A stretch of 47,015 nt of DNA. It comes from Fibrobacter sp. (lineage in GTDB: Bacteria; Fibrobacterota; Fibrobacteria; Fibrobacterales; Fibrobacteraceae). A program made the translations under genes and the position numbers. Shown piece by piece: positions 1 through 8,969 of this stretch (its first letter is position 1; every line of letters begins with the position of its first letter). The notes beneath the pieces are model-generated. The model saw only the letters and a program-made list of their open reading frames with translations. It was not told the DNA's origin and searched no databases. Location: assembly GCA_016285835.1 (NCBI GenBank), contig JAEERM010000013.1:1-47015 (forward strand). The letters run 5' to 3'.

Positions 1-25
1 TCCCCCACCTGATTCAGTCTTTAAG

Positions 26-2365
26 TCAAGAAAGCCCGATCTTGTTCACCGTAGAAATCGTCACCGTATTCTGGTTGTCCTTCTGCAGGGCGAGCAGGAC
101 GCTGTAGCCGTACTTGCGGGGCTCGAAGTCGAAGCGGCCGTCCTTTTGGACGGGATGCTTCTCCAGCTGCAAGGTATCCCAGCCGCTGCCACCGGAGCGC
201 TTGTACACCGTACAAGCATCGCCCGCCGATGGGTCCTTCGTCACGTCGCATTCCCATGCAATTTCTTCTTGGTAGTTGAAGTTCAAGCGGATTTGGCGCA
301 GGCGGTGCGGCATCAGGTCGTCCACCACGAAGGAATACTTCTCGATAAAGTTGTCTACGGTGATGTCGGGAACAGAATAACGTTCCACGTGGCGGATGGG
401 GACGCCCTTCGGGTTATCACCACCACCTGGCTTGAGGCCGTCCACGCGTTCCCAGCGGTCAAGCTTCAAGCCCACCCTGGACCAGTCGGATTCCGACTTG
501 AACTTGAGCAGCGGAGACTTGCGGAAATCCGCGTAGTCCATCTTGCCGTTCGTAGTCGCGACCACGTTGCCGAGGGAATCGTACAGGCCCACCTCGCAGA
601 GTTGCTGCTTGCTTGCGCTATCGGCCTCATAGTAGCAGCCCGGCTCCACCGCCCGCAGCGCCGAGTCCGATACGAAAAGCGAGAGATTCACGAAAGGACG
701 CTCGTAGAGGAAGTCCTCCATTAGCCTAACATTGCCCGACTCCTTGCCACGCAAAACTTTCGGATAGGAGAATTCCGCCGAATAAAGCGTATCGAGCATG
801 CGACGGGCCTTGGCGTTCTCGTGAGAATTTTGGAGATCGTTCACTCCCGTTTCAACAATATCCTTCAAATCTGCAACATAGACAGCCGCCCCAGCCCCAA
901 CCGCGGCAGCCTTGGCAGCCATGGCCACAAATGGGTAAGGTATAAAGTTCGCCGCCATCACGCCACCAACAACCGCAGCTTCCGTCGCCATTCCACGAGC
1001 AATTTTCGGCTCAATCGCTACATCTTCCGCACTCGGAGACGCATTGAAGGTCCATCTTCTCACATCCGCAACGCCATCGGAGAAAGCCTTTGTAGACGTG
1101 GCGAGACTCGAATACTCTGGGACAAGCGTGGAACCGACATCCTGTATGGAAATTCCTCCCGCAAATCCAATAGCCATGCCAGTCATGGCGTTTACAAACC
1201 GGGCGTGGTCCGACCCGTCACTTTCGAAGGCGTGCTCATAGAAATTCAGCAACGGCATCGTCAGCGCATCAGGAATGAAAATATTCAAATATCGTCTAAA
1301 GCCCCGATTCGGATCAGAAAAGGTGATTCCACCATAACCGCCCAACAGCCTTACCATCGGCATATTGTCATGCGCAGCTCGGTCAATCAAGGCATTTATC
1401 CCAGCAGAGTCCTGCTGTATGTAGTGGGCAAGGGGATCCTCCTTCTTGAACGCGAATTTGTCTTTCAGATACTTGTCATCCACATATGCAGTCACCACGC
1501 TATTTATTGCACTTAGCCCAAACGAAGGAATCAATGCCGCCAAGGCAATGGTCGCCGTGTGCGGCTCCACAGATATAGACGCCAGTCCAAGCCCGAACGA
1601 GAGGAATTCCATGTACTGCCACGCGGCCTCGGAAAATCGCTTCTTGTTGTCCCGCATGTCTATCAGCAGGTTCAGGCTCCCCGTCCCCTCGTGCGGAGAA
1701 TCCAGCGTTATCATCTTGTCAACGTCACCATTATAAACATTCGTATCGGTCACATATTCATGCGAAGCCACGCCGCCCATGCTGTGCGCGATGAGGATGT
1801 TGCGGGAAGGGATGGTGCGGTAGGAATATGTAACGGAATCCAACCTGCGGTCACGCAAGGAGTCCTGCCCGCCGGCCCTTACTTCCTGTGCCTCCTCGAA
1901 AAGCGATCGACGCACGGAACAGTTATTATTCCCCTTCCATGTCCTGTCTCCGATTTCGTGTGCGTTGTGGGCGGGGGATTCCGCTGGGTTCGCAAAGGAA
2001 CGCTGGATGTAGATGTACTCAGAACCATATCGCACAGTATCTTCAAATACAACAGAATCAAGCCAGTAGGTAAGTTTCACACCTTCATCATTCTCATAAT
2101 CCCCTAGCATCCCTACGGCATCGCCAAGGTTCCAAGAAACTTTTTCATTATTTGCCGTATCATTTTGATAAGCCGTATAGTCATTCGAAGTATTCCAAGC
2201 ACTTTGAATGTTACTATTGCACTTATCTCCATACCCCTGGTTTTCTGGAGCAGCACCATGTACAAGAACCACGTTATAGCGGTTCAACGCCTCCATCGGC
2301 TTCGCAGCAGACAACAACCCACAATAGCAGGCCACAACAATGGCCAGCACGGCAACCTTTCCCAT
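26..2365 (-). CDS. Secreted lipase/esterase-like alpha/beta hydrolase
   Basis: The 779-residue protein starts with a signal peptide (hydrophobic residues about 3-20, probable cleavage after LLSA). An oxyanion-type VLVHG motif lies at residues 33-37 and the nucleophile elbow AHSMGG puts the putative catalytic Ser at residue 195, followed by LDSPHEG as in lipases and PGAP1-like hydrolases. The remaining 500 or so residues do not resemble a compact lipase and may hold extra beta domains. The start is supported by an AAGGA ribosome site 7 bases upstream. It follows the lipoprotein gene at 2381-3358 after 15 bases and is probably its second cistron. The Ser elbow and HG are seen directly; lipid or ester substrate is inferred, and the acid and catalytic His were not assigned (a His in DGSDHARF is one candidate). 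Confidence 0.75.
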   Translation of the reverse strand: MGKVAVLAIVVACYCGLLSAAKPMEALNRYNVVLVHGAAPENQGYGDKCNSNIQSAWNTSNDYTAYQNDTANNEKVSWNLGDAVGMLGDYENDEGVKLTYWLDSVVFEDTVRYGSEYIYIQRSFANPAESPAHNAHEIGDRTWKGNNNCSVRRSLFEEAQEVRAGGQDSLRDRRLDSVTYSYRTIPSRNILIAHSMGGVASHEYVTDTNVYNGDVDKMITLDSPHEGTGSLNLLIDMRDNKKRFSEAAWQYMEFLSFGLGLASISVEPHTATIALAALIPSFGLSAINSVVTAYVDDKYLKDKFAFKKEDPLAHYIQQDSAGINALIDRAAHDNMPMVRLLGGYGGITFSDPNRGFRRYLNIFIPDALTMPLLNFYEHAFESDGSDHARFVNAMTGMAIGFAGGISIQDVGSTLVPEYSSLATSTKAFSDGVADVRRWTFNASPSAEDVAIEPKIARGMATEAAVVGGVMAANFIPYPFVAMAAKAAAVGAGAAVYVADLKDIVETGVNDLQNSHENAKARRMLDTLYSAEFSYPKVLRGKESGNVRLMEDFLYERPFVNLSLFVSDSALRAVEPGCYYEADSASKQQLCEVGLYDSLGNVVATTNGKMDYADFRKSPLLKFKSESDWSRVGLKLDRWERVDGLKPGGGDNPKGVPIRHVERYSVPDITVDNFIEKYSFVVDDLMPHRLRQIRLNFNYQEEIAWECDVTKDPSAGDACTVYKRSGGSGWDTLQLEKHPVQKDGRFDFEPRKYGYSVLLALQKDNQNTVTISTVNKIGLS

Positions 2366-2380
2366 AAAATTTTCCTTTAG

Positions 2381-3358
2381 TTACTTTGTTACTATCAAAT
2401 CCTCGGAGGAATAGCCAACAGAAAATCCTGTTGAGTCTACAAAATTATTGTATTCCATACGTACAGGTAAAACTGGCGTTCCCAATGGTTTCAAATAATG
2501 AATAAAAGTTCCGTTTAGGGGATTAGGTTTACCATCAATCATCTTGGTTGGATGCTTTATCGTAAACATATTTCCCCGTATTTCCAATACATTTTCAGTA
2601 TATATAGACCAACTAGCGTCATTCCAAATTAATGAATCCATCAAACCATCTTTTCCATATTCATAAATTCCATATCTCTTTTCATCATACAACGCTTTCA
2701 AGCACACGGCCTCCCCGTCAATGTAAGTAATGTCGTCGCATCCATCAAGCCATGCGTATTCGCCAGTAAATTCCAGTTTTTTCACAATACCCGACACTGT
2801 GTCCAGCACAGCAAATGCGCACGGATACATATCTTTTAATAGAATCTTACCATTTATCCACGGTTTCGCCCGCGTGTAAGGATCGTTCCAAGCACATCCA
2901 TCTTCTATCTTTATTTTCTTTCGTACATCAGGAAGTTTTCCCACTTTCCAAAATCCAAAATTGTTCTTTTTATCATAGAACAGTACTGTTGAATCGGCCG
3001 CCAGTCCCCAAATTATGGTTATAACACCATCAATCGTATCTCCCCACAAGGGCCTCTGCTTGTTACGATAATTCACAAGGAAAAGTCCCTGGTTGATTGT
3101 TCCGCCATCGCAATTTTCCCAATAGTCACAACTTTCCGTGTGATCCGTCCAACCACGTCCATTTGTTTCTAGTGCCAAAGAATCATCTAAAATTGCTATT
3201 ACAAGTCCACTATGCCTTTTTTCATGCACTTCGTGAGTCACCTCCTCATCGAACAGTCCGCACCCCCATAGACAAATGCATGCAAGTGCAAACACAATGG
3301 CAGCGATCAGTCTGCGCTTTCCAATCACGGATGAGATTTCTTTATAACTTTCTTTCAT
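2381..3358 (-). CDS. Lipoprotein of unknown function
   Basis: The protein has 325 residues when read from the ATG at 3358. An Arg/Lys-containing n-region is followed by a hydrophobic stretch and a lipobox LWGC with the lipidated Cys at about residue 33, so it is probably an outer-membrane or periplasmic lipoprotein. The body is rich in aromatic residues, Asp and Gly with repeated short beta-like strands (for example LFLVNYRN, YGIYEYGKDG), which could be a beta-propeller, but no family is recognised. An ATG further upstream at 3466 is open in frame, but a good promoter lies between the two, so 3358 is preferred. The gene precedes the lipase-like gene in the same direction. Its base composition is AT-richer than most of the window. 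Confidence 0.7.
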   Translation of the reverse strand: MKESYKEISSVIGKRRLIAAIVFALACICLWGCGLFDEEVTHEVHEKRHSGLVIAILDDSLALETNGRGWTDHTESCDYWENCDGGTINQGLFLVNYRNKQRPLWGDTIDGVITIIWGLAADSTVLFYDKKNNFGFWKVGKLPDVRKKIKIEDGCAWNDPYTRAKPWINGKILLKDMYPCAFAVLDTVSGIVKKLEFTGEYAWLDGCDDITYIDGEAVCLKALYDEKRYGIYEYGKDGLMDSLIWNDASWSIYTENVLEIRGNMFTIKHPTKMIDGKPNPLNGTFIHYLKPLGTPVLPVRMEYNNFVDSTGFSVGYSSEDLIVTK

Positions 3359-3389
3359 ATGGGCACTGATGTGATTTTCGTCACACGTA

Positions 3390-3418
3390 AATATATCCAA
3401 AACTTTGTACAAAGTCAA
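3390..3418 (-). promoter_or_regulatory. Sigma70-type promoter for the lipoprotein-lipase operon
   Basis: On the minus strand a -35 box TTGACT (3413-3418) and a -10 box TATATT (3390-3395) are separated by exactly 17 bases. Transcription would begin about 25 bases before the ATG at 3358, which excludes the longer reading frame. Confidence 0.65.
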
Positions 3419-3650
3419 GCCAAATTGAAAGATAATTTTAAGAAAAGACTGGATTTTTATTTGCATTCAGTTCGTGTCAAATAATGGCTCCGCAATTCAG
3501 CCTACACCAATCCACGGCACCCACCACCCAGCAAGCAACCCCACCTCCCGCAAGTTTTTTAAACAACTCTATACGCTACTTATCGTTTTTTTCTCCTGTT
3601 GCAAAAATGTTGTTCACATAGCCGGCAATACCGTCCCCGCACGATAAGGA

Positions 3651-3851
3651 TCATCCATCAGGTTTATTGCTACCAGCTTTGACACCCAACTTGTTGAAAG
3701 TCGTCAATTGACCCGTATCCTGTTTCACGTTTTGTTCAGGCCTATCGAGACCAAGGAACACCTTGCAGGCATCTTGCACTTCGTACTCTGTCAAAAATTT
3801 TGCCACCCGGGATTCTCCGATCGGAGATTGCCCAGATTCATAGCATCCATT
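3651..3851 (-). pseudogene. Possible C-terminal gene remnant
   Basis: An open minus-strand stretch of 67 codons ends in TGA at 3651 and has no ATG between the preceding stop (3852-3854) and its end. Its translation is protein-like, with segments such as AKFLTEYEVQDACKVFLGLD, and lacks the Arg/Ser-rich bias of shadow frames. I do not recognise the family. It may be the tail of a deleted gene. Confidence 0.25.
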
Positions 3852-4190
3852 TCACGGCACAAAAAAAAGGCGTGGAATCGAATGCACTTACTCCTTTCGA
3901 GGCTCTGGTAAACCTACAATCCATAAGCACAAACGACCCACGCCCCAACAGGGACGTGAGCGTTCGTCTTATTCTCGGATTGTTCAAAATGTACCAGATT
4001 TCGAAAAGAGAGAATAAGAGCAAATCTCTTAAAAACAATGTCAGCAGGAAATATACTTTATTTTGAACAAAAGGTGGATATCACATTGGAAATGAGGCGG
4101 TTTAATACAGGAAAACAAGCCCGAGCGTTGCGGGTGCGGCGTGCGAACTCCCGCAGTGAGGGTAGCGGAAGCCTCGGCGTGAATGTTGGG

Positions 4191-4220
4191 TGAGATTGCT
4201 TCGCTTCGCTCGCAATGACA
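4191..4220. repeat. Dispersed ATTGC..GCAAT hairpin repeat, copy 1
   Basis: A short copy of the intergenic repeat that recurs near 36271-36307, 39775-39810 and 46300-46335. The outer arms ATTGC and GCAAT are conserved, and here the inner arms are GC and GC around a TTC-containing loop. It lies just past the stop of the glycosyltransferase at 4239. Confidence 0.7.
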
Positions 4221-4238
4221 CTTTCTACGATCTACATC

Positions 4239-5825
4239 CTATTTTTTCGGATAACCTACCAGATAGTAGCCGAATTCGCGGACTTCGTACCCGGCGTTTT
4301 CTAGGGCATAGCGGGAGCCGGAATCGTTATTCAGGAGATAGACCGACGAGCCGTCTACGCGGTTCTTGTCAAAGTAAAAGTGGTAGCGCCCGAAACGGGA
4401 AGCATCGAGGAAGGCGGCGGGATAGTTCGTGTAGCCCACGGTCTGCAAGAAATCGCTGAGTTCCGGTTTCGCAAAGAAGAGGACGCGCGGCCAGCTCACG
4501 CCACGATCCACGTTCACGACGGAGGCGTCTTTCAGCTCGGTTTCCACGAATGTCATGGCGTCTTCGATTCCGCGGCAGAAATTCCAGGCAATGCTGTTCC
4601 GGTAATCGGTAAAGTAGTGGTTCTCGAACGAGACAAACATGCACGCATACACGGCGAAGGGTATCACAAGGGCCTTCGGGTTCAAATAATTAAATACAAC
4701 GTAAAGCCCACGCGCAATCATCACGAGCATCGGGATAAAGAGCAGGTTCACGCGGTTGATGTTCACGTTGATGAGTATCCCGATGGCAAAACCGGCGGCG
4801 AACCATACGAGCATGAAAAAGTCAAGCGTCGCGACGCGGGCCCTGAGCCCCTTCCAAGCGCCCTCGATGCTCCACAAAAGCCCCACAAAGAAGAACGGGA
4901 TGGATATGGGGTAGAAGATTCCGAATTTCTCCGTAAAGTTCCACGGCAGGCCATCGCTTTGCAGCGTGAGAATGCTGAAGAGGTTGCCGATATTCTCCGG
5001 GATTTTCTCGAACGAGATTTCGCTATCGCGGAAATACAGCAACTTGGGGATGCTCAGGAACGGGAGCGAAATGGCATCCATACGGCCCTGGTTCACCAGC
5101 ATGAACAGCAGCAGCGGAACAGCAAGCACCAAAAGGACGGCAAGGGCAATCCAAGTGTAACGGCAGTTGCGCAACTTGCGAATCCAGAACAGGTAGGCCA
5201 CCTGCAAAAGAATCATGAACGGGACAACGGCCCAAATCGTCGCGTAGGCGTAAAGCGAAAGCCCATAGAACAGCGCCGAGAGCACCAGGAATTTCGGGCG
5301 TTCGACACCCTTCGCAAAAAAGTAAATCCCGAACAGCACGAAGGCGGGAGCGAGATTCGATTCCAGGCCCCAGCGCGACAGCATAATGTGCCACGGAGCG
5401 ATGGCGAGCACAAACAGCGCGGCAAGCGCCTGACGGGCACCCACGTACATTTTCACAAGTTTATATATAGCCACCAGCGAGAAGATGCCGGCCAGCAGCA
5501 TGGGCAAGCGAATGACCCAAACCTTGAGGCCAAAAAGCGCCACAAAGGGCACCATCAGGTAAGACTCGAGCGCGTTCATGCCGGAGCCCCAGGCGGTGAG
5601 GTACACAGGCATGCGGAACCCGAAGGAATCCCGCGCTGTCGTCAAGAGCGTATAAGCGTTGTAACCGGCAAAAGCCTCGTCTTGGTTGATGTCGGCGGGA
5701 ACACCCGTGAACATGAAGCAGCGCGCGAAAACGCCCACGGCAAGGAACAGCCAGAACAAATAGATTTCTGCGGGAACCTTCCTTACAAGGCGGGCGACAT
5801 CGGCAATACGCAATTTCACGGGCAC
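4239..5825 (-). CDS. GT39-family (ArnT/PMT-like) membrane glycosyltransferase
   Basis: This is a 528-residue integral membrane protein with about ten or more hydrophobic helices. The first periplasmic loop holds an acidic DINQDE motif at residues 44-49, followed by AFAGYNAY, matching the catalytic loop of ArnT/PMT-type polyprenyl-phosphate-sugar transferases. Such enzymes move a sugar from a lipid-linked donor onto lipid A, protein or glycan on the periplasmic face; the acceptor here cannot be told. The start is GTG at 5825, or GTG at 5819, which has better spacing from an AGG. It begins 3 bases after the stop of the upstream glycosyltransferase, so the two are certainly co-transcribed. Confidence 0.85.
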   Translation of the reverse strand: MPVKLRIADVARLVRKVPAEIYLFWLFLAVGVFARCFMFTGVPADINQDEAFAGYNAYTLLTTARDSFGFRMPVYLTAWGSGMNALESYLMVPFVALFGLKVWVIRLPMLLAGIFSLVAIYKLVKMYVGARQALAALFVLAIAPWHIMLSRWGLESNLAPAFVLFGIYFFAKGVERPKFLVLSALFYGLSLYAYATIWAVVPFMILLQVAYLFWIRKLRNCRYTWIALAVLLVLAVPLLLFMLVNQGRMDAISLPFLSIPKLLYFRDSEISFEKIPENIGNLFSILTLQSDGLPWNFTEKFGIFYPISIPFFFVGLLWSIEGAWKGLRARVATLDFFMLVWFAAGFAIGILINVNINRVNLLFIPMLVMIARGLYVVFNYLNPKALVIPFAVYACMFVSFENHYFTDYRNSIAWNFCRGIEDAMTFVETELKDASVVNVDRGVSWPRVLFFAKPELSDFLQTVGYTNYPAAFLDASRFGRYHFYFDKNRVDGSSVYLLNNDSGSRYALENAGYEVREFGYYLVGYPKK

Positions 5826-5828
5826 AGC

Positions 5829-7571
5829 CTACTTTTTCAACTTGACAATAGGTGACAGCCAGTCCGCATGGTCGTAAGAATCAGGGCCGTGCGGATCCGT
5901 CTCGAGCCGGAGAATCTTGACTCCCTCGAGCGACACCGCGGCCGACACGGGAGACTTAGCGTTACCCCTTACAGGGCTGCTCTGCCAAAGAATCCTTTCG
6001 TCGCCGTAAATACGGAAGACGATTTCGCCATTGTCAAAAACTTCGTCGTCAACACCGGCGGAAATATAGAGCGAATCGGCGTCATTCGGCAAAATGTAGA
6101 CAATGCTCGAAGGCGCATGGGTGCCTATCCCGTACTTGTACTGCCTGCCACCAACTTTGAGCGGAGCATTTTCTACGGACTTGTTCATCATGGGCACCTT
6201 GTAATTCTGGCGGAAGCTATCGAACTTGAGTCCACTCAAAATAATCTCGCCGTCAACCTGCTTGATCTTGACGGGTGCAAGCGAATTGATATGATAAGCG
6301 CCATCCACCAACAGGCACACGCCGAGGAAACAATACGGCACAAAGCGCGGAATCTTGACCAAGGCGGCAAGCGAATAAACCTTCGCGAACACCTTCGGCA
6401 AGAAGAGGTAGAACATGCCCCCCACCATCGTCAGCACGGCAAACGCCGAGAGCCATGTCCAAGCATTGCCCCCATGGAACCCGTCGCACAGGATGCTCAC
6501 GTTGCAAGAGGCGACCGCCGTCAAAAGCATCACCCATACGAGGGACTTGCGCCAATCCAGCACGAACCAGATGACAGCTACGGGGATGGCGTACAAGATG
6601 TAGCGCTCATGCATGCCCGGCAGCAAAACGAAGAACGCGGCGGCATTCCACGTGGCCAGTTCAAACACGCGACGCAGCGACTTGCAACGGATAGAAGCAA
6701 TAAGCGTAAAGATGGAGAAAAGGACAAACAGCGCCTTGCCTACATAAGAGGGGCAAAGCCAGAAGAACAAGCCATCCTTGGACAGTCCAAAGAACGGGTT
6801 CGCGTCGGGCGAGACATTGCCCACCGTGAGCATCCAGAGGTTCGCCGCATTGTACGTGGCAAACGGGTACTGCGAAGTCGTATCGATATAAGCGCGACGC
6901 AGCATTCCCCCGAGATTATCGCCCAAGAAGAACGGCAAGAAGACGAGCACCACCGCCACGACGGCAAACGGGAGGCCCTTCCAGGAACGGCGCCAGTTCT
7001 TGATGAAAAGCCCACCGAACACCGGCAAGAAGAGAATCATCTGGAACTTCGCGAGCAACGACAACACGTACAGCGGGGCCGCAAGCATGGTCGTGCGGCG
7101 GAAATAGATGCAGTACAGCGAAGAAAGCGCGAGCGCAACAGGGACGAGGTCCACCTGGCCCCACATCGGGCCGCCGAGGAGAATGGCGGGGTTCAGCGCG
7201 ACAAAGGCAATCACGAGGTTCTGCTGCCAGCGCGGGAGATTGTAGCGGTCTACAATGCGACAGGAAAAATCTACAAGGAACAAGTGCGCGAAATACACCG
7301 GCCACAAGCAAAGGAACTTGAGGAGGAAAGTCTTCGCGACAACGATTCCAAAAATAGCGTGAATCTGCGCGACAACCCAGAGCCAGAAAACATAAAGCGG
7401 AGGATAATTGCCACGGAAATTTCCGAGGCCACCGTCAATCAGCGATTGGACCCAACCCACCCAAAAACTTTGGTCACCATCGTAAGGAGCCGAAAGAGTG
7501 CAGAACAAATTCGCTATAACGCAAATAAATCCCCAAAGGATAAACGTTCTCAAATTCGTAGATTTTCTCAT
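5829..7571 (-). CDS. Gpi18-like membrane mannosyltransferase with C-terminal NPCBM domain
   Basis: The 580-residue protein has a multi-spanning N-terminal part (about residues 1-430) with YDGDQSFW in the first external loop and MWGQVD after NPAILL, both typical of the GPI-mannosyltransferase-like family COG5542. After the last helix, residues of roughly 455-580 form a soluble domain with GIGTHAPS, AGVDDEV and IVFRIYGD, the pattern of the NPCBM putative carbohydrate-binding module. This places a sugar-binding module on the periplasmic side of the enzyme. It is the first gene of a pair with the GT39 protein. No clear ribosome site precedes the ATG. Family assignment is from motifs; the sugar and acceptor are unknown. 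Confidence 0.8.
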   Translation of the reverse strand: MRKSTNLRTFILWGFICVIANLFCTLSAPYDGDQSFWVGWVQSLIDGGLGNFRGNYPPLYVFWLWVVAQIHAIFGIVVAKTFLLKFLCLWPVYFAHLFLVDFSCRIVDRYNLPRWQQNLVIAFVALNPAILLGGPMWGQVDLVPVALALSSLYCIYFRRTTMLAAPLYVLSLLAKFQMILFLPVFGGLFIKNWRRSWKGLPFAVVAVVLVFLPFFLGDNLGGMLRRAYIDTTSQYPFATYNAANLWMLTVGNVSPDANPFFGLSKDGLFFWLCPSYVGKALFVLFSIFTLIASIRCKSLRRVFELATWNAAAFFVLLPGMHERYILYAIPVAVIWFVLDWRKSLVWVMLLTAVASCNVSILCDGFHGGNAWTWLSAFAVLTMVGGMFYLFLPKVFAKVYSLAALVKIPRFVPYCFLGVCLLVDGAYHINSLAPVKIKQVDGEIILSGLKFDSFRQNYKVPMMNKSVENAPLKVGGRQYKYGIGTHAPSSIVYILPNDADSLYISAGVDDEVFDNGEIVFRIYGDERILWQSSPVRGNAKSPVSAAVSLEGVKILRLETDPHGPDSYDHADWLSPIVKLKK

Positions 7572-7613
7572 AAACTCAAATATAAAAAACTTAAACGAAG
7601 CGCATTTTTAAAA

Positions 7614-8879
7614 TCAGCGGAAGAATTCAGCAACGAGCCGCACCATACTTTCGTGGTCCTTGACTGCCGTCATTTCGCGGATACTGTGCATGCTCAGCAT
7701 CGGTTCGCCAATGTCCACCGTCGGAATTCCGAGACTTGCAGAAATCGCGGGGCCCACAGTAGAGCCGCAGGGCATGTCGTTGCGCATCACGAACGTCTGG
7801 CAGGGCACATTAGCTTGTTCGCACAGCAAGCGGAGGCGGGCCGACGACACAGCATCGCTCGCATAGCGCTTTTGCGCATTCGTCTTGAGAACAATGCCGC
7901 CGCCCAGCACCGGAGAATGGTTCGCTTCGTGCTTTTCGGGGTGGTTCGGGTGTACGGCATGAGCCGCGTCGACAGAAAGTGCGAAAGATTCCCCGAGAAT
8001 CGCAGACAAACTAACATTACCCAAATTACCGCCAACGCCGTTCCAAACATTTTCCAAAACGCTGCGCAAAAAGTTCCCGCAAGCACCTTCGCGTGTTTCG
8101 CTGCCGATTTCTTCGTTGTTGCAGAAGCACGCCACGCAAAAATCATTGGCGGGGGCACTCGCTTTTGCCAAAGCTTGCGCTACAGCATGGCAACTCCCCA
8201 AGTTGTCGAGCCTGCCCGAATAAATCCATTCGTCGTTGAAGCCACCAAAAGATGCCGGCTGCGCGTCGAAGAGCTGAATATCAAAATCCAGGAGCCTGCC
8301 GGCAACGCCCAGTTCGCCTTGCAGAGCATCGGCGAACGCGGACGCCTTGCCGTCCGCTGTGGCAGCCTGCCACAGGGCGTTGAAGTCCGCCTGCGGGTCC
8401 ACCTTCGTCCCGTCCTGGTTCACGCCCCGGTTCAAATGAACCGCTAGGCTTGGGATGCGGAACAGTTTGCTGCCGCGCACGAGCTTTGTCTGCACGTTCC
8501 CGTCTTTCTCGTAAGCAAGTACACCCGCATAGCCTAGGTCGCGGTCGAGCCAGGTCGAATAGATGGGAGAGCCGTACACCTCAGCATGGAGCGTAGAGGC
8601 TCCCGCCGCCGTGCGATCCGGATTCGGTGAAATCTTGAGTGCCGGGAAATCTGTATGGGCCAGGGCAATCCTGAATCTGGTGCTTTCGTTTACCTGTAGC
8701 GGCACCCTGAGGGCGACCACAGCCGCTCCCCGGACAAACATATAAGCCGCTCCGAGCTTCGCTGTTGTCCCATTTAACAGCTGCATTTCTTCAAAACCGG
8801 CAGAAACAAACACTTGTCGCAAGCTCTCCACAGTATGCCAGGGAGAAACCGATTCGTTCAAAAAGTCAAAATATTCCAT
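7614..8879 (-). CDS. apeB: M18 family zinc aminopeptidase
   Basis: The product is a cytosolic dinuclear-zinc aminopeptidase that removes N-terminal, often acidic, residues from peptides. Motifs of family M18 appear in order: HTDFPALKISPNP (first His/Asp ligand region), GRLDNLGSCHA (bridging Asp), NNEEIGSETREGA (catalytic Glu and Glu ligand), SVDAAHAVHPNH (Asp ligand), and the C-terminal MLSMHSIREM (last His ligand). All expected residues are present. The ATG at 8879 is preferred to the one at 8945 because it has GAGG just upstream and starts with FDFLNESVSPWH, as in the family; length is then 421 residues, normal for M18. It is divergent from the MCE gene, with starts 90 bases apart. Confidence 0.9.
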   Translation of the reverse strand: MEYFDFLNESVSPWHTVESLRQVFVSAGFEEMQLLNGTTAKLGAAYMFVRGAAVVALRVPLQVNESTRFRIALAHTDFPALKISPNPDRTAAGASTLHAEVYGSPIYSTWLDRDLGYAGVLAYEKDGNVQTKLVRGSKLFRIPSLAVHLNRGVNQDGTKVDPQADFNALWQAATADGKASAFADALQGELGVAGRLLDFDIQLFDAQPASFGGFNDEWIYSGRLDNLGSCHAVAQALAKASAPANDFCVACFCNNEEIGSETREGACGNFLRSVLENVWNGVGGNLGNVSLSAILGESFALSVDAAHAVHPNHPEKHEANHSPVLGGGIVLKTNAQKRYASDAVSSARLRLLCEQANVPCQTFVMRNDMPCGSTVGPAISASLGIPTVDIGEPMLSMHSIREMTAVKDHESMVRLVAEFFR

Positions 8880-8969
8880 AAAACCTCGATGTCCGGATTC
8901 TTTATCCGAAATGCAGGTCGCCGAATTTCTTTTCGAGCAAGCCATGTAAAAATTTATATATTCCTGAAT

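Larger units (their letters stand above)
3359..4238. other. Gene-poor region with possible decayed fragments
   Basis: About 880 bases without a convincing intact gene. It contains the promoter at 3390-3418, a possible coding remnant at 3651-3851 and one copy of the dispersed hairpin repeat at 4191-4220. A plus-strand reading from 3800 to 4066 and a minus-strand reading from 4038 to 3838 are both open but overlap each other, so neither is accepted. Confidence 0.5.

Noticed and set aside
3359..3466. Longer start for the lipoprotein at 2381-3358
   Set aside because: A -35/-10 promoter lies between 3390 and 3418, and the shorter form gives a normal lipoprotein signal.
3800..4066. An 88-codon plus-strand frame with a segment vaguely like a transposase N terminus
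   Set aside because: Similarity is too weak, no ribosome site or terminal repeats are seen, and opposite-strand frames overlap it.
4380..5855. A 491-codon plus-strand frame antisense to the GT39 gene
   Set aside because: Composition is typical of a shadow frame (His, Arg, Glu, Gln) and it lies wholly within a well-supported membrane protein gene.
5868..8447. An 859-codon open frame on the plus strand antisense to the glycosyltransferase and aminopeptidase genes
   Set aside because: Its translation is Arg/His/Glu-rich without domains, and it spans two genes whose products have clear family motifs on the other strand. It is a by-product of GC-rich codon usage.
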